Shown here piece by piece: positions 46,290-56,515 of a DNA stretch of 64,000 nucleotides. Positions within the stretch are counted from its first letter, which is position 1; every line of letters begins with the position of its first letter. The notes under the pieces were generated by a model. It saw only the letters and a program-made list of their open reading frames with translations. It was not told where the DNA came from and searched no databases. Source of the DNA: Mesorhizobium sp. PAMC28654 (lineage in GTDB: Bacteria > Pseudomonadota > Alphaproteobacteria > Rhizobiales > Rhizobiaceae); NCBI RefSeq assembly GCF_020616515.1, contig NZ_CP085135.1:1612001-1676000 (forward strand), given 5' to 3'. Both the position numbers and the translations under genes were made by a program.

Positions 46290-48404
46290 ATGGTCCCTGC
46301 ACAGGAATCCGTTGGCGAAGGGCCGCCCCAGAAAATGTCGCAGCAGCCGGTGCAAGCCGTTTCAGGCAGACTCATATTGCTGATCAAGGCTGGATACTGG
46401 CTGGCGCTGATGATCATCGCCGCCATGGTAATGGCTTCCTTCATCCTTCTCCAGCAGATGATGGCCGCGCAGCAGCACGACAACACATTGCTCGATATTG
46501 TCGGCACGCAAAAGGCGCTGTCGCAGCGCATCGTGTTCCTGGCCAGTGCAACGGGCGCTGCTTCGCGTGATCAGCAGCCGGCCCTCGTCGCCGCGCTCAA
46601 GCAAGCGACGGGCGAGTTTGAAACAAACTACGATCTTCTGCTTCAACGGACCGCCGCCGATCCGGCGTCACCGGCAAAACTCGATCCAAAATCGATCGAG
46701 AGCGTGCTTTTCGCCAAGCCGTTTCATCTCGATTATTTCTCGGTCGGGCTTATCGCCAATGGCGAGCGCCTGGCCTCCGCGTTTGAATCTCAACTCGCCA
46801 TGCCTGGCGGCGACTACAAGGGCGGCGGCGAGCGCGTCAACCTTGATGCCTCCGTCGCCAACGCCACACTGTCAGGCTATGCCGCACTAGGTCACCGAAT
46901 CAGCGCCTATGCCCTTGAGAGATCGGACAGACTGCTCGAACTCCACCGCACGCTGTTCTACGCGACCATCGGTGTCATCGTCCTAGTGGCGCTTTTCATC
47001 TTCCGGCCGATGTCCAACGTCATTCTGCGCAAGACACATGAACTGGTCGACGCGCGCAATTCCATGGCCTTCATCGCGGTTCACGACGGCCTCACCGGTC
47101 TGCACAATCGCAGCTTCCTGACCGATCATTTCGACACGCTGATCAAGGGCGCGCACCGTCGACGGGAGCGGCTTGCCGTGATCCAGCTCGACCTCGACCG
47201 GTTCAAGCAGATCAACGACACGCTCGGCCATCCAGCTGGCGACTATGTTCTGGTCGTCACAGCGCAGCGCATGCGCGATTCCTGCCGCGCGTCGGACCTG
47301 TGCGTACGGCTTGGCGGCGACGAGTTCGTGATGATCCTCAACGGCGCCGGCGGCACGGAGGACATCAACATGGTCGCCAGACGGATCCTGGCGCAGATCA
47401 ACGAGCCGATCGTCTTCCAGGGCACGACCATCCTTCCAGGCGCCAGCGCCGGCATCGCCGTCTACCCGGTCGATGCCGACAATGCTGGAGATCTGCTGGT
47501 TCACGCCGATCTGGCGTTGTATTCCGCCAAGAAGATGGGGGGCGGCAACTTCTCATTCTTCTCCGAGGAGTTGCGTCGCGAACTCGACTATCGCAAGCAG
47601 CTCGAACACGACATCAAGGTCGCCATCGAGACCAAGGCGTTCCAGGTCTATTTCCAGCCGCAGGTTTCGCTCACCAACGGCGCGATCAGCGGCATTGAAG
47701 CCTTGGTTCGGTGGAACCATGCCGAACGCGGCATGATCCCACCCGGCGAGTTCATCCCGGTTGCGGAGAAATGTGGTTTCATGCCCGAGATCGGCCGGAT
47801 CGTCATCACCAAGGCGATCAACGAAGCCGCCGAGTGGAACCGTGCCGGCATTGCCTTCGGCCGGCTCGCCGTCAATGTGTCGGGCAGCGAGTTGCGCGAG
47901 CCTGATTTCGACCGGTTCCTGTTCGACACGATGGAAAAGGCCGGCCTGCCACTACAGAAGCTCTCGCTGGAAATCGTTGAATCCGTCATTCTCGACGACG
48001 AGAAGACCGGCATTGCCGCGAAGCTACGCCAGATACGCGCGGCCGGCGTGCACCTCGAACTCGACGATTTCGGTACCGGCTACGCGTCGCTCAGCCACGT
48101 CAATCCGAACGAGATCGACCGGCTGAAGATCGATCGCCGCTTTGTCCAGAACATCCATGAGAATGGCGACAACTCGAAGATCGTGCGCGCCATCACCGAA
48201 CTGGCCCGCGGCCTTGGCATCTCGATCGTAGCCGAAGGCGCCGAGACCGAGGCCGAGCTCGATTCGTTGATGGCGATCGGCTGCGATCAGGTGCAAGGCT
48301 ATTCCATCGCCTTCCCGATGCCACAGGAAAAGGCACGCGAATGGCTGGTCGCGCGGACCCCGAGGAAGGCCAGGTTGACCGTGCTGCAGGGCAGCCTGGC
48401 CTGA
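46290..48404 (+). CDS. GGDEF-EAL cyclic-di-GMP protein
   Basis: A 704-aa membrane protein with two transmembrane helices (about 28-56 and 222-242) flanking a periplasmic domain of the type IV pili chemotaxis transducer N-terminal kind ([12 protein letters not shown]). Then comes an intact GGDEF (342-346, [10 protein letters not shown]), with an upstream I-site RASD (333-336), and an EAL domain with EAL at 470-472 and an intact DDFGTGY loop. It may thus both make and degrade c-di-GMP. The start is unsure (TTG 46257, ATG 46290 or ATG 46335). Confidence 0.88.
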   Translation: MVPAQESVGEGPPQKMSQQPVQAVSGRLILLIKAGYWLALMIIAAMVMASFILLQQMMAAQQHDNTLLDIVGTQKALSQRIVFLASATGAASRDQQPALVAALKQATGEFETNYDLLLQRTAADPASPAKLDPKSIESVLFAKPFHLDYFSVGLIANGERLASAFESQLAMPGGDYKGGGERVNLDASVANATLSGYAALGHRISAYALERSDRLLELHRTLFYATIGVIVLVALFIFRPMSNVILRKTHELVDARNSMAFIAVHDGLTGLHNRSFLTDHFDTLIKGAHRRRERLAVIQLDLDRFKQINDTLGHPAGDYVLVVTAQRMRDSCRASDLCVRLGGDEFVMILNGAGGTEDINMVARRILAQINEPIVFQGTTILPGASAGIAVYPVDADNAGDLLVHADLALYSAKKMGGGNFSFFSEELRRELDYRKQLEHDIKVAIETKAFQVYFQPQVSLTNGAISGIEALVRWNHAERGMIPPGEFIPVAEKCGFMPEIGRIVITKAINEAAEWNRAGIAFGRLAVNVSGSELREPDFDRFLFDTMEKAGLPLQKLSLEIVESVILDDEKTGIAAKLRQIRAAGVHLELDDFGTGYASLSHVNPNEIDRLKIDRRFVQNIHENGDNSKIVRAITELARGLGISIVAEGAETEAELDSLMAIGCDQVQGYSIAFPMPQEKAREWLVARTPRKARLTVLQGSLA

Positions 48405-48473
48405 ACGGCGCCGGCTACTTGACAAGCGTGCACGGAAGTGGCGGCGTGTCGTGATCTGACACGGATATTGTGG

Positions 48474-49214
48474 ATGGTAGCACCGCTTCGATTTGCGCTG
48501 ACGATGTTGCTGTTTCTGGCGTTCCCCGCGCAGGCGGCGCAACGCACCATCTATCTGACCTTCGATGACGGCCCGCTGGACGGAACCAGCAACATCCTCG
48601 ACGTGCTGGAGGCCGAACAGGTTCCGGCGACCCTGTTCATGGTCGGCATGCATGCGCAGGCGAGTGCGTTCAACAAGGCGCTTGTCCGGCGCGCGAAGAG
48701 CCTGCCGCTGGTGACGATCGGCAACCACAGCTACAGCCACGCCAACAATCGCTATCAGCATTTCTATGCGGACACCGAAGGCGTCGTCGCTGACATGCTG
48801 CGGGCGAACGTGGTGCTCGGACTGAGACCGCCAGCGCACGCGAGGCTGCCCGGACGCGATGTGTTCAGGCTGCCTTCCATGTCGAAGAACGACACGTCGC
48901 TCGGACTGGCCCAGGAAGGCCGGGAGGAACCCGACTACGAATTTGTCGCCGCGTCCGGCTTCTATCTCTATGGCTGGGACCATGAGTGGGTGCACGAAGA
49001 CAGCGGCAAGCCGGTGCAGAGCGTCGACCATCTTGTGAGCGAGATCGATCACTTGTTCGCCTACGGACGTTTCGTAAAACCTGGAAAGCTGATCCTGCTG
49101 ATGCATGACGAAATGTTCCGCGACGTATTCGACGGCAAGACGAACCTGACCAATTTGATCGATGCGCTGAAACTGAGGAATTACACTTTCGGCTCGCTGC
49201 CGGGCTATGACTGA
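48474..49214 (+). CDS. Polysaccharide deacetylase
   Basis: A 246-aa secreted NodB-fold deacetylase. The signal peptide (LRFALTMLLFLAFPAQA) is cut near AQA-A. Motif 1 is TFDDGPLDGT, and motif 2 with the metal histidines is NHSYSHANN. Motif 5 (LMHD) follows near the end. It is a carbohydrate esterase of family 4, acting in the periplasm or outer surface on a glycan; substrate unknown. The start ATG 48474 is preferred because it leads directly into the signal peptide. It follows the c-di-GMP gene by 69 bases. Confidence 0.8.
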   Translation: MVAPLRFALTMLLFLAFPAQAAQRTIYLTFDDGPLDGTSNILDVLEAEQVPATLFMVGMHAQASAFNKALVRRAKSLPLVTIGNHSYSHANNRYQHFYADTEGVVADMLRANVVLGLRPPAHARLPGRDVFRLPSMSKNDTSLGLAQEGREEPDYEFVAASGFYLYGWDHEWVHEDSGKPVQSVDHLVSEIDHLFAYGRFVKPGKLILLMHDEMFRDVFDGKTNLTNLIDALKLRNYTFGSLPGYD

Positions 49215-49261
49215 CGCGGTTGTGGAGCCTGAGGTGCGCCAGATCGGTTCATCGTTTCATG

Positions 49262-49345
49262 GAAACGCCGAACCGCTCTGTCACTTTGTTTTGGCGCAAT
49301 TCCTGTCGGAAAACCGTTTCACACTTTTCCTGGAATTGCTCTAGA
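49262..49345. repeat. Dispersed rhizobial intergenic repeat
   Basis: The stretch CGCCGAACCGCTCTGTCACT, then TTGTTTTGGCGCAATTCC and GGAAAACCG to GGAATTGCTCTA, resembles a short repeat I know from many Rhizobiales intergenic regions. CAATTCC and GGAATTG within it can pair. The IS481-family element begins where it ends. Identification from memory only. Confidence 0.5.
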
Positions 49346-50297
49346 TGTGGAGCCTCAACAGGTTGTCCTCGGTCCAGCCGAGGCGGCTGATTGGTGTTAG
49401 TGTCTTTAGGCTGCCGTGCGGACGATGCCAATTGTATCTGTGAAGCCAGACTGGAAGCTCGGCTGCACGGCTATCTGAGGTCGGATAGGCGACGGCATAA
49501 GCCCACTCCCGCAGGGCGGTCTGAATGAAGCGTTCGGCCTTGCCGTTGGTTTTTGGCGTTTATGGCTTTGTGCGCACGTGCTTGAGCCCGAGCTTGCGGC
49601 AGGCTCTGGCGAAGGCCTTCGACCTGTAGCAAGAGCCATTATCGGTCATGACGCGCTCGACGGTGATGCCGAGGCTGGCATAGAAGGCGACAGCCGCCTT
49701 GAGGAAGGCGATGGCGCTCTCCTTCTTCTCGTCAGGCAATATCTGTGAGAAGGCCACCCGCGAGGCGTCATCGATGCAGACATGGACGAACTCCCAGCCG
49801 ATGCCGCGGCTGTTGGATTGTCCTTTTCGGTTGCCGGTGATGCGGTGACCAACGCGCTCGAAACGACCGAGCTTCTTGATGTCGATGTGGATCATCTCGC
49901 CTGGATGCTCGCGCTCGTAGCGTCGGACCGGTTCGGCTGGCTCGATATCGCTCAACCGCGACAGTCCGGCACGCTTGAGAGCCCGGCTGACGGTGGCGGG
50001 CGAGACGCCGGTTTCCATGGCAATATGCTTGCCGGTCCAACGTTGCCGCCGCAAGGCCACGATGCGCTCGGCGATCGACGCAGCGGTGGCCTGTGGCATA
50101 TGAGAGGGCCGCGACGAACGGTCGACCATGCCGGCCCGCCCTTCGACCTTATAACGCTCGACCCAACGCGCCACGATCTTGGCCGACACGCCGTAGACGC
50201 GCGCCGCATGGGCTTGGGAAAGAGCGCCTTCTATCACCGACAGCGCCATCTCCTCTCGACGCAGCGGCGTGAGACGGGCATTCTTGTGGATGTTCAT
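49341..50297 (-). pseudogene. IS481-family transposase, in-frame stop
   Basis: The frame from ATG 50297 (MNIHKNARLTPLRREEMAL), after a good GGAGGG, encodes an IS481-type transposase: N-terminal HTH (SQAHAARVYGVSAKIVARWVE), then D139 (IHIDIKKLGRF), D219 (MTDNGSCYRS) and E255 (NGKAERFIQT), spaced D(79)D(35)E. Codon 246 is TAA (49560-49562), in the run KHVRTKP-stop-TPKTNGKAE, where relatives have tyrosine. The active-site glutamate lies beyond the stop, so the product is inactive unless read through or complemented. The frame then stays open to TAG 49341. Confidence 0.8.
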
Positions 50298-50380
50298 TCG
50301 GACCCTCCGTTGGATGCTGAAGCTTGGTAACTCCAGTCTCCTCGGTCCGGTCCGAATGGACAACCTCCCGAAAGCTCACA
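49346..50380 (-). mobile_element. IS481-family element, 1035 bp
   Basis: The element is bounded by imperfect inverted repeats beginning TGTG and sharing AGGTTGTCC (left TGTGGAGCCTCAACAGG; right reverse complement TGTGAGCTTTCGGGAGG). It holds only the interrupted transposase. No clear target duplication was found. It lies between two dispersed repeats, one ending at 49345 and the hairpin at 50381, a place where IS insertions would do no harm to genes. Confidence 0.7.
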
Positions 50381-50419
50381 GATAGAGCCCATCCCGATGG
50401 TATCGGGATGGGCTCTATC
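50381..50419. repeat. Perfect 18-bp hairpin beside IS481
   Basis: GATAGAGCCCATCCCGAT, loop GGT, then the exact complement to 50419. The stem is unusually long and perfect, starts at the right end of the IS element, and may be a part of the target repeat or a fold-back end. Confidence 0.8.
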
Positions 50420-50430
50420 TATTTGTTTGA

Positions 50431-50475
50431 GCATGATCTTTTCCGAAAGCAGGTTTCCACCTTTCGGGATCATGC
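50431..50475. repeat. Dispersed rhizobial hairpin repeat
   Basis: GCATGATC...CCGAAAG...CTTTCGG-GATCATGC forms a bulged hairpin of a kind scattered in Mesorhizobium and Rhizobium intergenic DNA. It lies right behind the MarR gene and may end its transcript. Confidence 0.5.
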
Positions 50476-50476
50476 C

Positions 50477-50905
50477 CTAACTTCCGACATTGGCGCGCAG
50501 TGCCGCCAGGACCTCGGCAAACTCGACCAGCCTTTCGTCCGACAATCCCTTCCGCAGCCGCCTATCGAAGCCAAGCGCGGCCGTGCGCAATTTCAGGAAC
50601 ATCGCCTCCCCGGCTTCCGTCAGTTCGACCTGATGGACCCGGCGATTGGCTGGATCGCGTCGACGCATCAACAGGCCCTGCGTTTCCATTGCGTTGAGAT
50701 GGTGGGTCAGCGTCGCCCCCTGGATGCCGATCATGCCGGCGAGTTCACGCTGGTTGGCCAGGGCCCGCGACTTGATGGAGAGCAAGGTCAGCCAGACCGG
50801 CAAGGTGCCACCGACCTCGACCAGCGCCGCGTCGAAGGCCTGGGCGACAAGCTTGGCGGTCTGGCCGAGATTCATGCCGACTGGCGGGCGTTCAAAAGGT
50901 GTCAT
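50477..50905 (-). CDS. MarR-family regulator
   Basis: A 142-aa winged-helix regulator (start ATG 50905; ATG 50875 is possible). The HTH is QRELAGMIGIQGATLTHHLNAME and the wing is RRRDPANRRVHQVELTE. It is divergent from the small membrane protein at 51018, with a perfect operator palindrome over that gene's promoter region. Probably it represses this gene and itself, but the signal is unknown. Confidence 0.8.
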   Translation of the reverse strand: MTPFERPPVGMNLGQTAKLVAQAFDAALVEVGGTLPVWLTLLSIKSRALANQRELAGMIGIQGATLTHHLNAMETQGLLMRRRDPANRRVHQVELTEAGEAMFLKLRTAALGFDRRLRKGLSDERLVEFAEVLAALRANVGS

Positions 50906-50959
50906 GACCAGACCCTAGAGCAAGCTATCGGCCGATGGAACCGCGCTGGGTTAGTTGAC

Positions 50960-50974
50960 ATCTAATCATTAGAT
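50960..50974. promoter_or_regulatory. MarR operator overlapping promoter
   Basis: ATCTAAT-C-ATTAGAT is a perfect 7-1-7 palindrome. A consensus -35 (TTGACA) at 50955-50960 abuts it, with an AT-rich possible -10 near 50978-50986. Binding would block the promoter of the 51018 gene. Confidence 0.6.
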
Positions 50975-51017
50975 ATCTAATTATACTGCAGATAGCAGAC
51001 GAAAGAGGAATTCGGTC

Positions 51018-51425
51018 ATGCAATTTGTCTACATCGTCGTTTTGGGGCTCCACGTCATGGCCGGCGTGTTCTGGGCCGGCACCACGATCACGCTGGCGCG
51101 CGATCCCGCAATCCGGGCTGAGCGGTTCTTCCGGCCGCAAATGGGGTCGGCCGGTGTGGTTTTCCTGACTGGAGCACTGCTTTGGTATTTCTTCCACGGC
51201 GCCTATTTCGGCTCGACGGAGATGGTTCTGGCACTGGGCATTATCACCGCATTCGCTGCTGCCGGCGTGCTCGGTGCGCTGGTCGGGTCGGCCAGCCGAC
51301 AGCTTTCCGTCGCCGATGGCGCGACGGAAGCACACCTACGCACCAGGATGGCCATGGGAGAGCGTATCGCCGCCGGACTGCTGGTCGTCACCGTTTTGTG
51401 CATGGCCGTCGCCAGGATGTTCTGA
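51018..51425 (+). CDS. Small membrane protein, CopD-like
   Basis: This 135-aa protein has four transmembrane helices (FVYIVVLGLHVMAGVFWAG, GVVFLTGALLWYFFHGAYF, ALGIITAFAAAGVLGALVG, AAGLLVVTVLCMAVARM). The start (MQFVYIVVLGLHVMAGVFW) recalls CopD/DUF2269-type proteins with a His in the first helix. The GAGGA site precedes ATG 51018. It is controlled, by layout, by the divergent MarR-type protein. Role unknown; perhaps a redox or export stress membrane protein. Confidence 0.6.
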   Translation: MQFVYIVVLGLHVMAGVFWAGTTITLARDPAIRAERFFRPQMGSAGVVFLTGALLWYFFHGAYFGSTEMVLALGIITAFAAAGVLGALVGSASRQLSVADGATEAHLRTRMAMGERIAAGLLVVTVLCMAVARMF

Positions 51426-51582
51426 ACGTCATTCGACCCGCCGCAGCAATTCGCAAGATGTCATCGGTCAAGAATACCGGTGACTTGCTCGGAGCGCGGA
51501 CCAAACGGAGTACCCAGGTGGCTCTCCGTACGATGTCTGGCTGCGCGCCACCCTGACCACGAATTGCAGCAACAAGAATTGT

Positions 51583-52776
51583 TCAGGTCAGTTTCTTTCG
51601 CGCCTGTGTTTCGAGCGCCTCCAGGAAGACGGCAGGCTCCCATTTCGCATCAAGCGCCCGGTGGAAAAGCGCCTGCTGGGTTTCCGGCGCCAGACCGCCG
51701 AGTGGTGGGTCGCGATCCAGATTGGTCGGGAAGGAATACCCCTCCGCTGAACTGGCTATGGCATTGTCGGCTGCCTCACTGGTCAGGCTGCCATCACCCA
51801 ACATGCGTTGCAGCACCGGATAGAGAACCGCGCTCATGCGTGCCCGGTCCACGCTTTCCATGGCGCGGCCATAGGCCGAAGATACCTGCAGCAAATTCGC
51901 CATACGCTGGATGTCCGCGGAGCGGTTGGTGCCGGCCGCGTGGAACAGAGCGGGATTGAAGAAGGCCGCATCGCCCTTCTTCAATGGCAATTGAACATGA
52001 TGCTCCGTGAAATAGGCTTGGAACTCGGGCCGGTTCATCGCGAGATATCCGGGCAGATAGGTCTGCGAAAAGGGCAGATAGAGCGTAGGCCCACTTTCAA
52101 CCGGCATATCGCAATGAGCGACCGCGCCCTGCAGCGTCAACACCGGCGAAATGCGGTGGACGTGCACCGGATAGCGTTCGATGACCGACGCTGTCTGGAA
52201 GCCAAGATGATAGTCCCGATGCGCCGACTGGGACGCACCGCCCGGTCTGACATTGTTCACCTGAGAGGTAAGCTGGTAGGCCGGACCGAGCCAGGCTTCC
52301 GAAATCAGCGCGATGATGTCATTGCCGTAATAGGCGGCGAACGTCGCGGGATCACGCAGGCAAAGTTTCTCGAGCGCGTTCCATATGCGGTCGTTGGCGC
52401 CGGGCTTGGCAAAATGGTCGCCACCGCCCGCCCCGGCGGCGCGCTCCCCGGCGATAATGGCGTTGAACGCTTCCGTCGCCGCATCGATCGGCGCCATATC
52501 ATCGAAGGCGCCCCGGAAGACGACTACACCCGGACCATCGGTCATCGCCTCGACCCACTCGGCGAGAAGAGCCTTGCGTTGGGCCGGGTCGCCTGCTGCG
52601 GCACGCACCGCCGCGCCGTCGTAGATCAGGACGTTCTTCCGCACCTCGGACGCGAACGGATAATCGGCCGGATTTGTCGTCCGTTGCGTCAGCGCGGCAA
52701 AGTCGTCGATGTTGCACATGTCAGCGGTGAGCCAGACGCGATCGGCTCTGAGCTTGGCGGAATTGTCGGCCTTCAT
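51583..52776 (-). CDS. Phytanoyl-CoA dioxygenase-like protein
   Basis: This 397-aa protein is a Fe(II)/2-oxoglutarate oxygenase of the PhyH family. The metal motif H-x-D is in AHRDYHLG; the distal His and 2-oxoglutarate Arg are in FHAAGTNRSADIQR. Such bacterial enzymes hydroxylate or demethylate small metabolites; the substrate cannot be told. It is divergent from the LacI-type gene at 52886, which might regulate it. The gene starts at ATG 52776 (MKADNSAKL). Confidence 0.75.
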   Translation of the reverse strand: MKADNSAKLRADRVWLTADMCNIDDFAALTQRTTNPADYPFASEVRKNVLIYDGAAVRAAAGDPAQRKALLAEWVEAMTDGPGVVVFRGAFDDMAPIDAATEAFNAIIAGERAAGAGGGDHFAKPGANDRIWNALEKLCLRDPATFAAYYGNDIIALISEAWLGPAYQLTSQVNNVRPGGASQSAHRDYHLGFQTASVIERYPVHVHRISPVLTLQGAVAHCDMPVESGPTLYLPFSQTYLPGYLAMNRPEFQAYFTEHHVQLPLKKGDAAFFNPALFHAAGTNRSADIQRMANLLQVSSAYGRAMESVDRARMSAVLYPVLQRMLGDGSLTSEAADNAIASSAEGYSFPTNLDRDPPLGGLAPETQQALFHRALDAKWEPAVFLEALETQARKKLT

Positions 52777-52832
52777 GGCATCCTCCCTGTGGTCTTGTCT
52801 TGACTGGATGGCCGGACTATAGCTTCAACTGA

Positions 52833-52842
52833 GCTGATCAGC
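52833..52842. promoter_or_regulatory. Possible LacI-type operator
   Basis: GCTGATCAGC, a perfect 10-base palindrome, lies in the gap between the divergent phytanoyl-CoA dioxygenase-like and LacI-type genes. Short, so chance is possible. Confidence 0.3.
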
Positions 52843-52885
52843 ACAGCTGGAACACCTCAAAAATACCTCAGGATTGAGCCTACCG

Positions 52886-53905
52886 ATGTCGCACCCATTC
52901 CTGGTCAAGGACATCGCACTACAGGCCGGCGTCAGCATCGCCACCGTCGATCGTGTCTTGCATGGGCGCGGCGGCGTGCGCCAGCACACCATCCGTCGCA
53001 TCGAGCAGGCGATCCGCGAACTGGAAACGCAACGTTCCCAGGTCGGTTTGTCTGGACGCAAGTTCATTCTCGATCTGGTCATGGAGGCTCCGGTGCGCTT
53101 TACCGAAGCGGTACGTACGGCGCTGGAATCCGAGATGCCGAGCCTCCACCCTGCGGTGTTCCGGTCACGCTACCATCTTGCCGAAATGCGAGCGGCGGCC
53201 AACACCGTCTCCCTGCTTGAGGAAATCGCGCGCCGCGGCAGCAACGGCATATTCCTGAAAGCGCCGGATTTGCCGGAGATAGCCGCCGCGGTGGACCGGG
53301 TCGTTCAGTCTGGAATACCTGTGGTGACACTGGTAACGGACCTGCCGAGCAGCCGGCGGCTGGCCTATGTCGGCGTAGACAATCGCGCCGCCGGCGAAAC
53401 GGCTGCCTATCTGATCGGCGAGTGGCTGGGTCACGGACAGGCCGATGTCCTAGTCACCCTGAGCAGCAACCGGTTCCGGGGCGAGGAAGAGCGCGAAATC
53501 GGCTTTCGCCGGGCGCTACGCTAACACTTTCCCAATCTAGGCATTGTCGACATCAGTGAAGGACACGGCATCGATCGCGCAACGGGCGAACTGGTGCGGG
53601 CTGCCCTGACAGATCATCCGGACATCGCGGCCGTTTATTCCATCGGCGGTGGCAATACGTCCATCGTGCAGGCATTCGCCGAATTGAAGCGTCCCTGCAG
53701 GGTGTTCGTCGGCCACGATCTCGACTTCGACAATCTCGAATTGTTGCGAGGCCGGCGCATCTCGGCCGCCCTGCATCACGATCTCAGGCAAGACATGCGT
53801 ATGGCCTGCATCCACGTCATGCGGGCACAGGGTGCGTTGCCTAAATCGATTTCGCCTGGCCCGTCCAACATCCAGGTCATCACGCCATTCAACATACCGG
53901 TGTGA
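52886..53905 (+). pseudogene. LacI-family regulator, in-frame TAA
   Basis: The frame from ATG 52886 (MSHPFLVKDIALQAGVS) encodes a LacI-type HTH (VSIATVDRVLHGRGGV) and sugar-binding-protein-like core (IPVVTLVTDLPSS, YVGVDNRAAGETAAYLIGEW). TAA at 53522-53524 (codon 213) interrupts; the same frame continues HFPNLGIVDISEGHGID to GPSNIQVITPFNIPV at 53905. The total of 339 aa is the usual size. One base (GAA or CAA to TAA) would make the stop. The fragment keeps the DNA-binding domain and half of the effector core and is probably unstable. Confidence 0.75.
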
Positions 53906-53923
53906 GCGACCGCTTTCAGCCCG

Positions 53924-55969
53924 TCATATCCTCAGGCCAAACCTTATGCCGTCATAGATCGCGGCGTGAATGTTGCGCGAGGCGACCGCGTCGCCGATGC
54001 GGAACAGGACGAAGCCGCCTTCAGCATTGCGCTTCGGAAAGATGTCGCCGCCGTTGACCAGCCGTTCGTAGTCGACCGCACCGCCATTCTTCGACAGCGG
54101 CTTGAGCACCAGATAGAGGTCGTCGAGCGGCGCCGTGCCATGCTCGACCACCACTTGATCGACCCGTCTCTCGCCGCGCCAGCCATCGGCGAAGTCCGAA
54201 GCGAGTTCCGCCACCAGCTGGTTGCCTTCGCGCCGTACTGAACGCAGCCTTGTGTTGATGGTGACGGTGACGCCCTTTTCCTGGAAGGCGCGCATGTAGG
54301 GCACGTGGTTCATGCCGCCCATTTCCGGAGCGAAGAACCGCTCGGGCGAGACAAGCTCCAGCCGGGAGCCGCTGTTGGCGATCAGTTCGGCCGCCCCCAT
54401 GCCCTGATGGCCGCCATTGTCGTCATAGAGCAGCACGTTCTCTGCCGGCTTGACGCTGCCGGCCATGATGTCCCAGCTCGAGGTGACAAGGTTGTCGCCA
54501 GCCGCAAGCGGCGGGTTCTGCGGCAGTCCGCCAGTTGCGACCACCACGACATCGGGTGACAGCGCCAGGACGTCGTTCTTTTCCGCCCAGGTGTCGTAAC
54601 GGATCTCGACGCCCAGCCGTTCGAGCTCGGCCAGCCGCCAGTCGATGATCCCTATCAGTTCCTTGCGGCGCGGATTCTGCGTCGCCAGCCGCACCTGGCC
54701 GCCGGCTTGACTTGAGGCCTCCAGCACCGCCACCTGATGCCCGCGCTCGGCCGCGACGCGCGCCGCTTCCAGCCCACCGGCGCCGGCGCCTACGACGACG
54801 ACCTTCCGCTTCGGCCCCTCCGTCTTCGGGATGATGTGTGGAATATCGGCCTCGCGTCCGGTGGCGGCATTGTGGACGCAAAGCGCCTCGCCACCTTCAT
54901 AGATGCGGTCGAGGCAATAGGTGGCGCCGACGCAGGGGCGTATCTCGTGCTCGCGGCCTTCCATCACCTTCTTGATGATGTGTGGATCGGCGATGTGGGC
55001 GCGGGTCATGCCGACCATGTCGAGCTTGCCGGTGGCGATGGCGTGGCGCGCGGTGGCGACATCGGAAATGCGCGCCGCATGGAAGGTCGGGAATTTTGTC
55101 GCCGCCCTCACCTCGCCGGCGAAATCGAGATGCGGCGACGAGCGCATGCCGGTGACTGGAATGACCTTGGTCAGTGCCGCATCGCTCTCGATGGAGCCGC
55201 GGATGATGTTGAGGAAATCAACCTTGCCGGAGTTCGCCAGCCGCCGCGCGATCTCGACACCCTCCTCTTTCGACAGACCTTTCTCGAAATCCTCATCCGC
55301 CACCATGCGGATGCCGACGATGAATTTCTCACCGACCGCCGCACGCACGGCATCGACAACCATGTTGGTGAAGCGCAAGCGGTTGTCGAGCGAGCCGCCG
55401 AACTCATCGTCGCGATGGTTGGTGGCCGGCGACCAGAAGCCGTCGATCAGATGGCCATAGGCTTCGAACTCGATGCCGTCGAGGCCGGCGGACTGGCAGC
55501 GCTGGGCGGCCGAAGCATAGTCAGCGATGATGCGCTCGATATCCCAGTCCTCGATGGTCTTGGGAAAAGCGCGATGCGCAGGCTCGCGCACCGGCGAGGC
55601 GGAGAGCACCGGCAGCCAGTCGGCCTTGTTCCAGCCGGTGCGACGGCCGAGATGGGTAATCTGTATCATCACCTTGCAGTCATGCTCATGGCAGGCGTCC
55701 GCAAGCTCTGAAAGCCACGGCACGATCCGATCATCATAGACATGCAGATTGCCGAAGGCGGCAGGGCTGTCGCGCGACACGATCGCCGAGCCCGCTGTCA
55801 TGGTCAGCGCCATGCCGCCCTTGGCCTTCTCGGCATGATAGAGCCGATAGCGCTGCTTCGGCATGCCGTCTTCGGAATAGGCCGGCTCATGGCTGGTCGA
55901 CATGACCCGGTTCTTCAGCGTCAGATGTTTGAGCTGATAGGGTTGGAGAAGCGGATCGTTGCTGGTCAT
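53924..55969 (-). CDS. TMADH/N-methylproline demethylase-like flavoenzyme
   Basis: A 681-aa protein with an OYE-type FMN barrel (1-370), an iron-sulfur segment, and FAD/NAD-binding domains ([17 protein letters not shown] from about 390). It resembles trimethylamine, dimethylglycine or N-methylproline (stachydrine) demethylases. In TMADH the 4Fe-4S cysteines are C345, C348, C351 and C364; here are C346, A349, C352 and C364, so one ligand is Ala. Barrel marks: [10 protein letters not shown] and [14 protein letters not shown]. It lies 18 bases beyond the LacI gene, convergent. It likely takes off N-methyl groups; context (MttB) supports methylated amines. Confidence 0.78.
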   Translation of the reverse strand: MTSNDPLLQPYQLKHLTLKNRVMSTSHEPAYSEDGMPKQRYRLYHAEKAKGGMALTMTAGSAIVSRDSPAAFGNLHVYDDRIVPWLSELADACHEHDCKVMIQITHLGRRTGWNKADWLPVLSASPVREPAHRAFPKTIEDWDIERIIADYASAAQRCQSAGLDGIEFEAYGHLIDGFWSPATNHRDDEFGGSLDNRLRFTNMVVDAVRAAVGEKFIVGIRMVADEDFEKGLSKEEGVEIARRLANSGKVDFLNIIRGSIESDAALTKVIPVTGMRSSPHLDFAGEVRAATKFPTFHAARISDVATARHAIATGKLDMVGMTRAHIADPHIIKKVMEGREHEIRPCVGATYCLDRIYEGGEALCVHNAATGREADIPHIIPKTEGPKRKVVVVGAGAGGLEAARVAAERGHQVAVLEASSQAGGQVRLATQNPRRKELIGIIDWRLAELERLGVEIRYDTWAEKNDVLALSPDVVVVATGGLPQNPPLAAGDNLVTSSWDIMAGSVKPAENVLLYDDNGGHQGMGAAELIANSGSRLELVSPERFFAPEMGGMNHVPYMRAFQEKGVTVTINTRLRSVRREGNQLVAELASDFADGWRGERRVDQVVVEHGTAPLDDLYLVLKPLSKNGGAVDYERLVNGGDIFPKRNAEGGFVLFRIGDAVASRNIHAAIYDGIRFGLRI

Positions 55970-56030
55970 CGTGTTCCTGCTGTTTCAAATTATGCTAATG
56001 AACGGCGAAAATCCAACGAGGCCACCGCCC

Positions 56031-56492
56031 ATGACCGTGACAGAAAACCTTACCCAGCTCGGCACTCACGTCGAGACGCCACAGAGCCCTGATCAGGCGG
56101 TCCTGGAAACCGTACCGTTTTCGCGCGGCGACGGGCCTCCGGCTATCGTGCGCTTCACCTGTCCGGAATTCACTTCGCTCTGTCCGGTCACCGGCCAGCC
56201 GGATTTCGCCCATATCGTCATCGACTACGCGCCGGACACGGCTCTGGTGGAATCGAAGTCGCTCAAGCTGTTCATGACCTCGTTTCGCAACCACGGCGCC
56301 TTCCATGAGGAATGCACCGTGATGATCGGCCGGCGCATTGTGGCAGCGACCAAGCCCTTGTGGTTGGGCATTGGCGGCTATTGGTATCCGCGCGGCGGCA
56401 TTCCGATCGACGTCTTCTGGCAGACCGGCGCCCCGCCGGAAGGCGCCTGGCTTCCCGACACCGGCGTTGCGCCCTATCGCGGTCGCGGCTGA
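56031..56492 (+). CDS. queF: preQ0 reductase (QueF)
   Basis: A 153-aa NADPH-dependent reductase converting preQ0 to preQ1 in queuosine synthesis. The catalytic Cys51 and Asp58 ([12 protein letters not shown]) match B. subtilis Cys55 and Asp62 at a constant offset. The QueF motif [20 protein letters not shown] is intact. It is the short unimodular type. It lies alone between two catabolic genes; start ATG 56031. Confidence 0.95.
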   Translation: MTVTENLTQLGTHVETPQSPDQAVLETVPFSRGDGPPAIVRFTCPEFTSLCPVTGQPDFAHIVIDYAPDTALVESKSLKLFMTSFRNHGAFHEECTVMIGRRIVAATKPLWLGIGGYWYPRGGIPIDVFWQTGAPPEGAWLPDTGVAPYRGRG

Positions 56493-56515
56493 GCCTTCGC
56501 GAAAAACGCGTCGCA

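Noticed and set aside
55970..56030. preQ1 riboswitch before queF
   Set aside because: Only about 60 bases separate the flavoenzyme gene from queF and I see no H-type pseudoknot pattern with C-rich loop.
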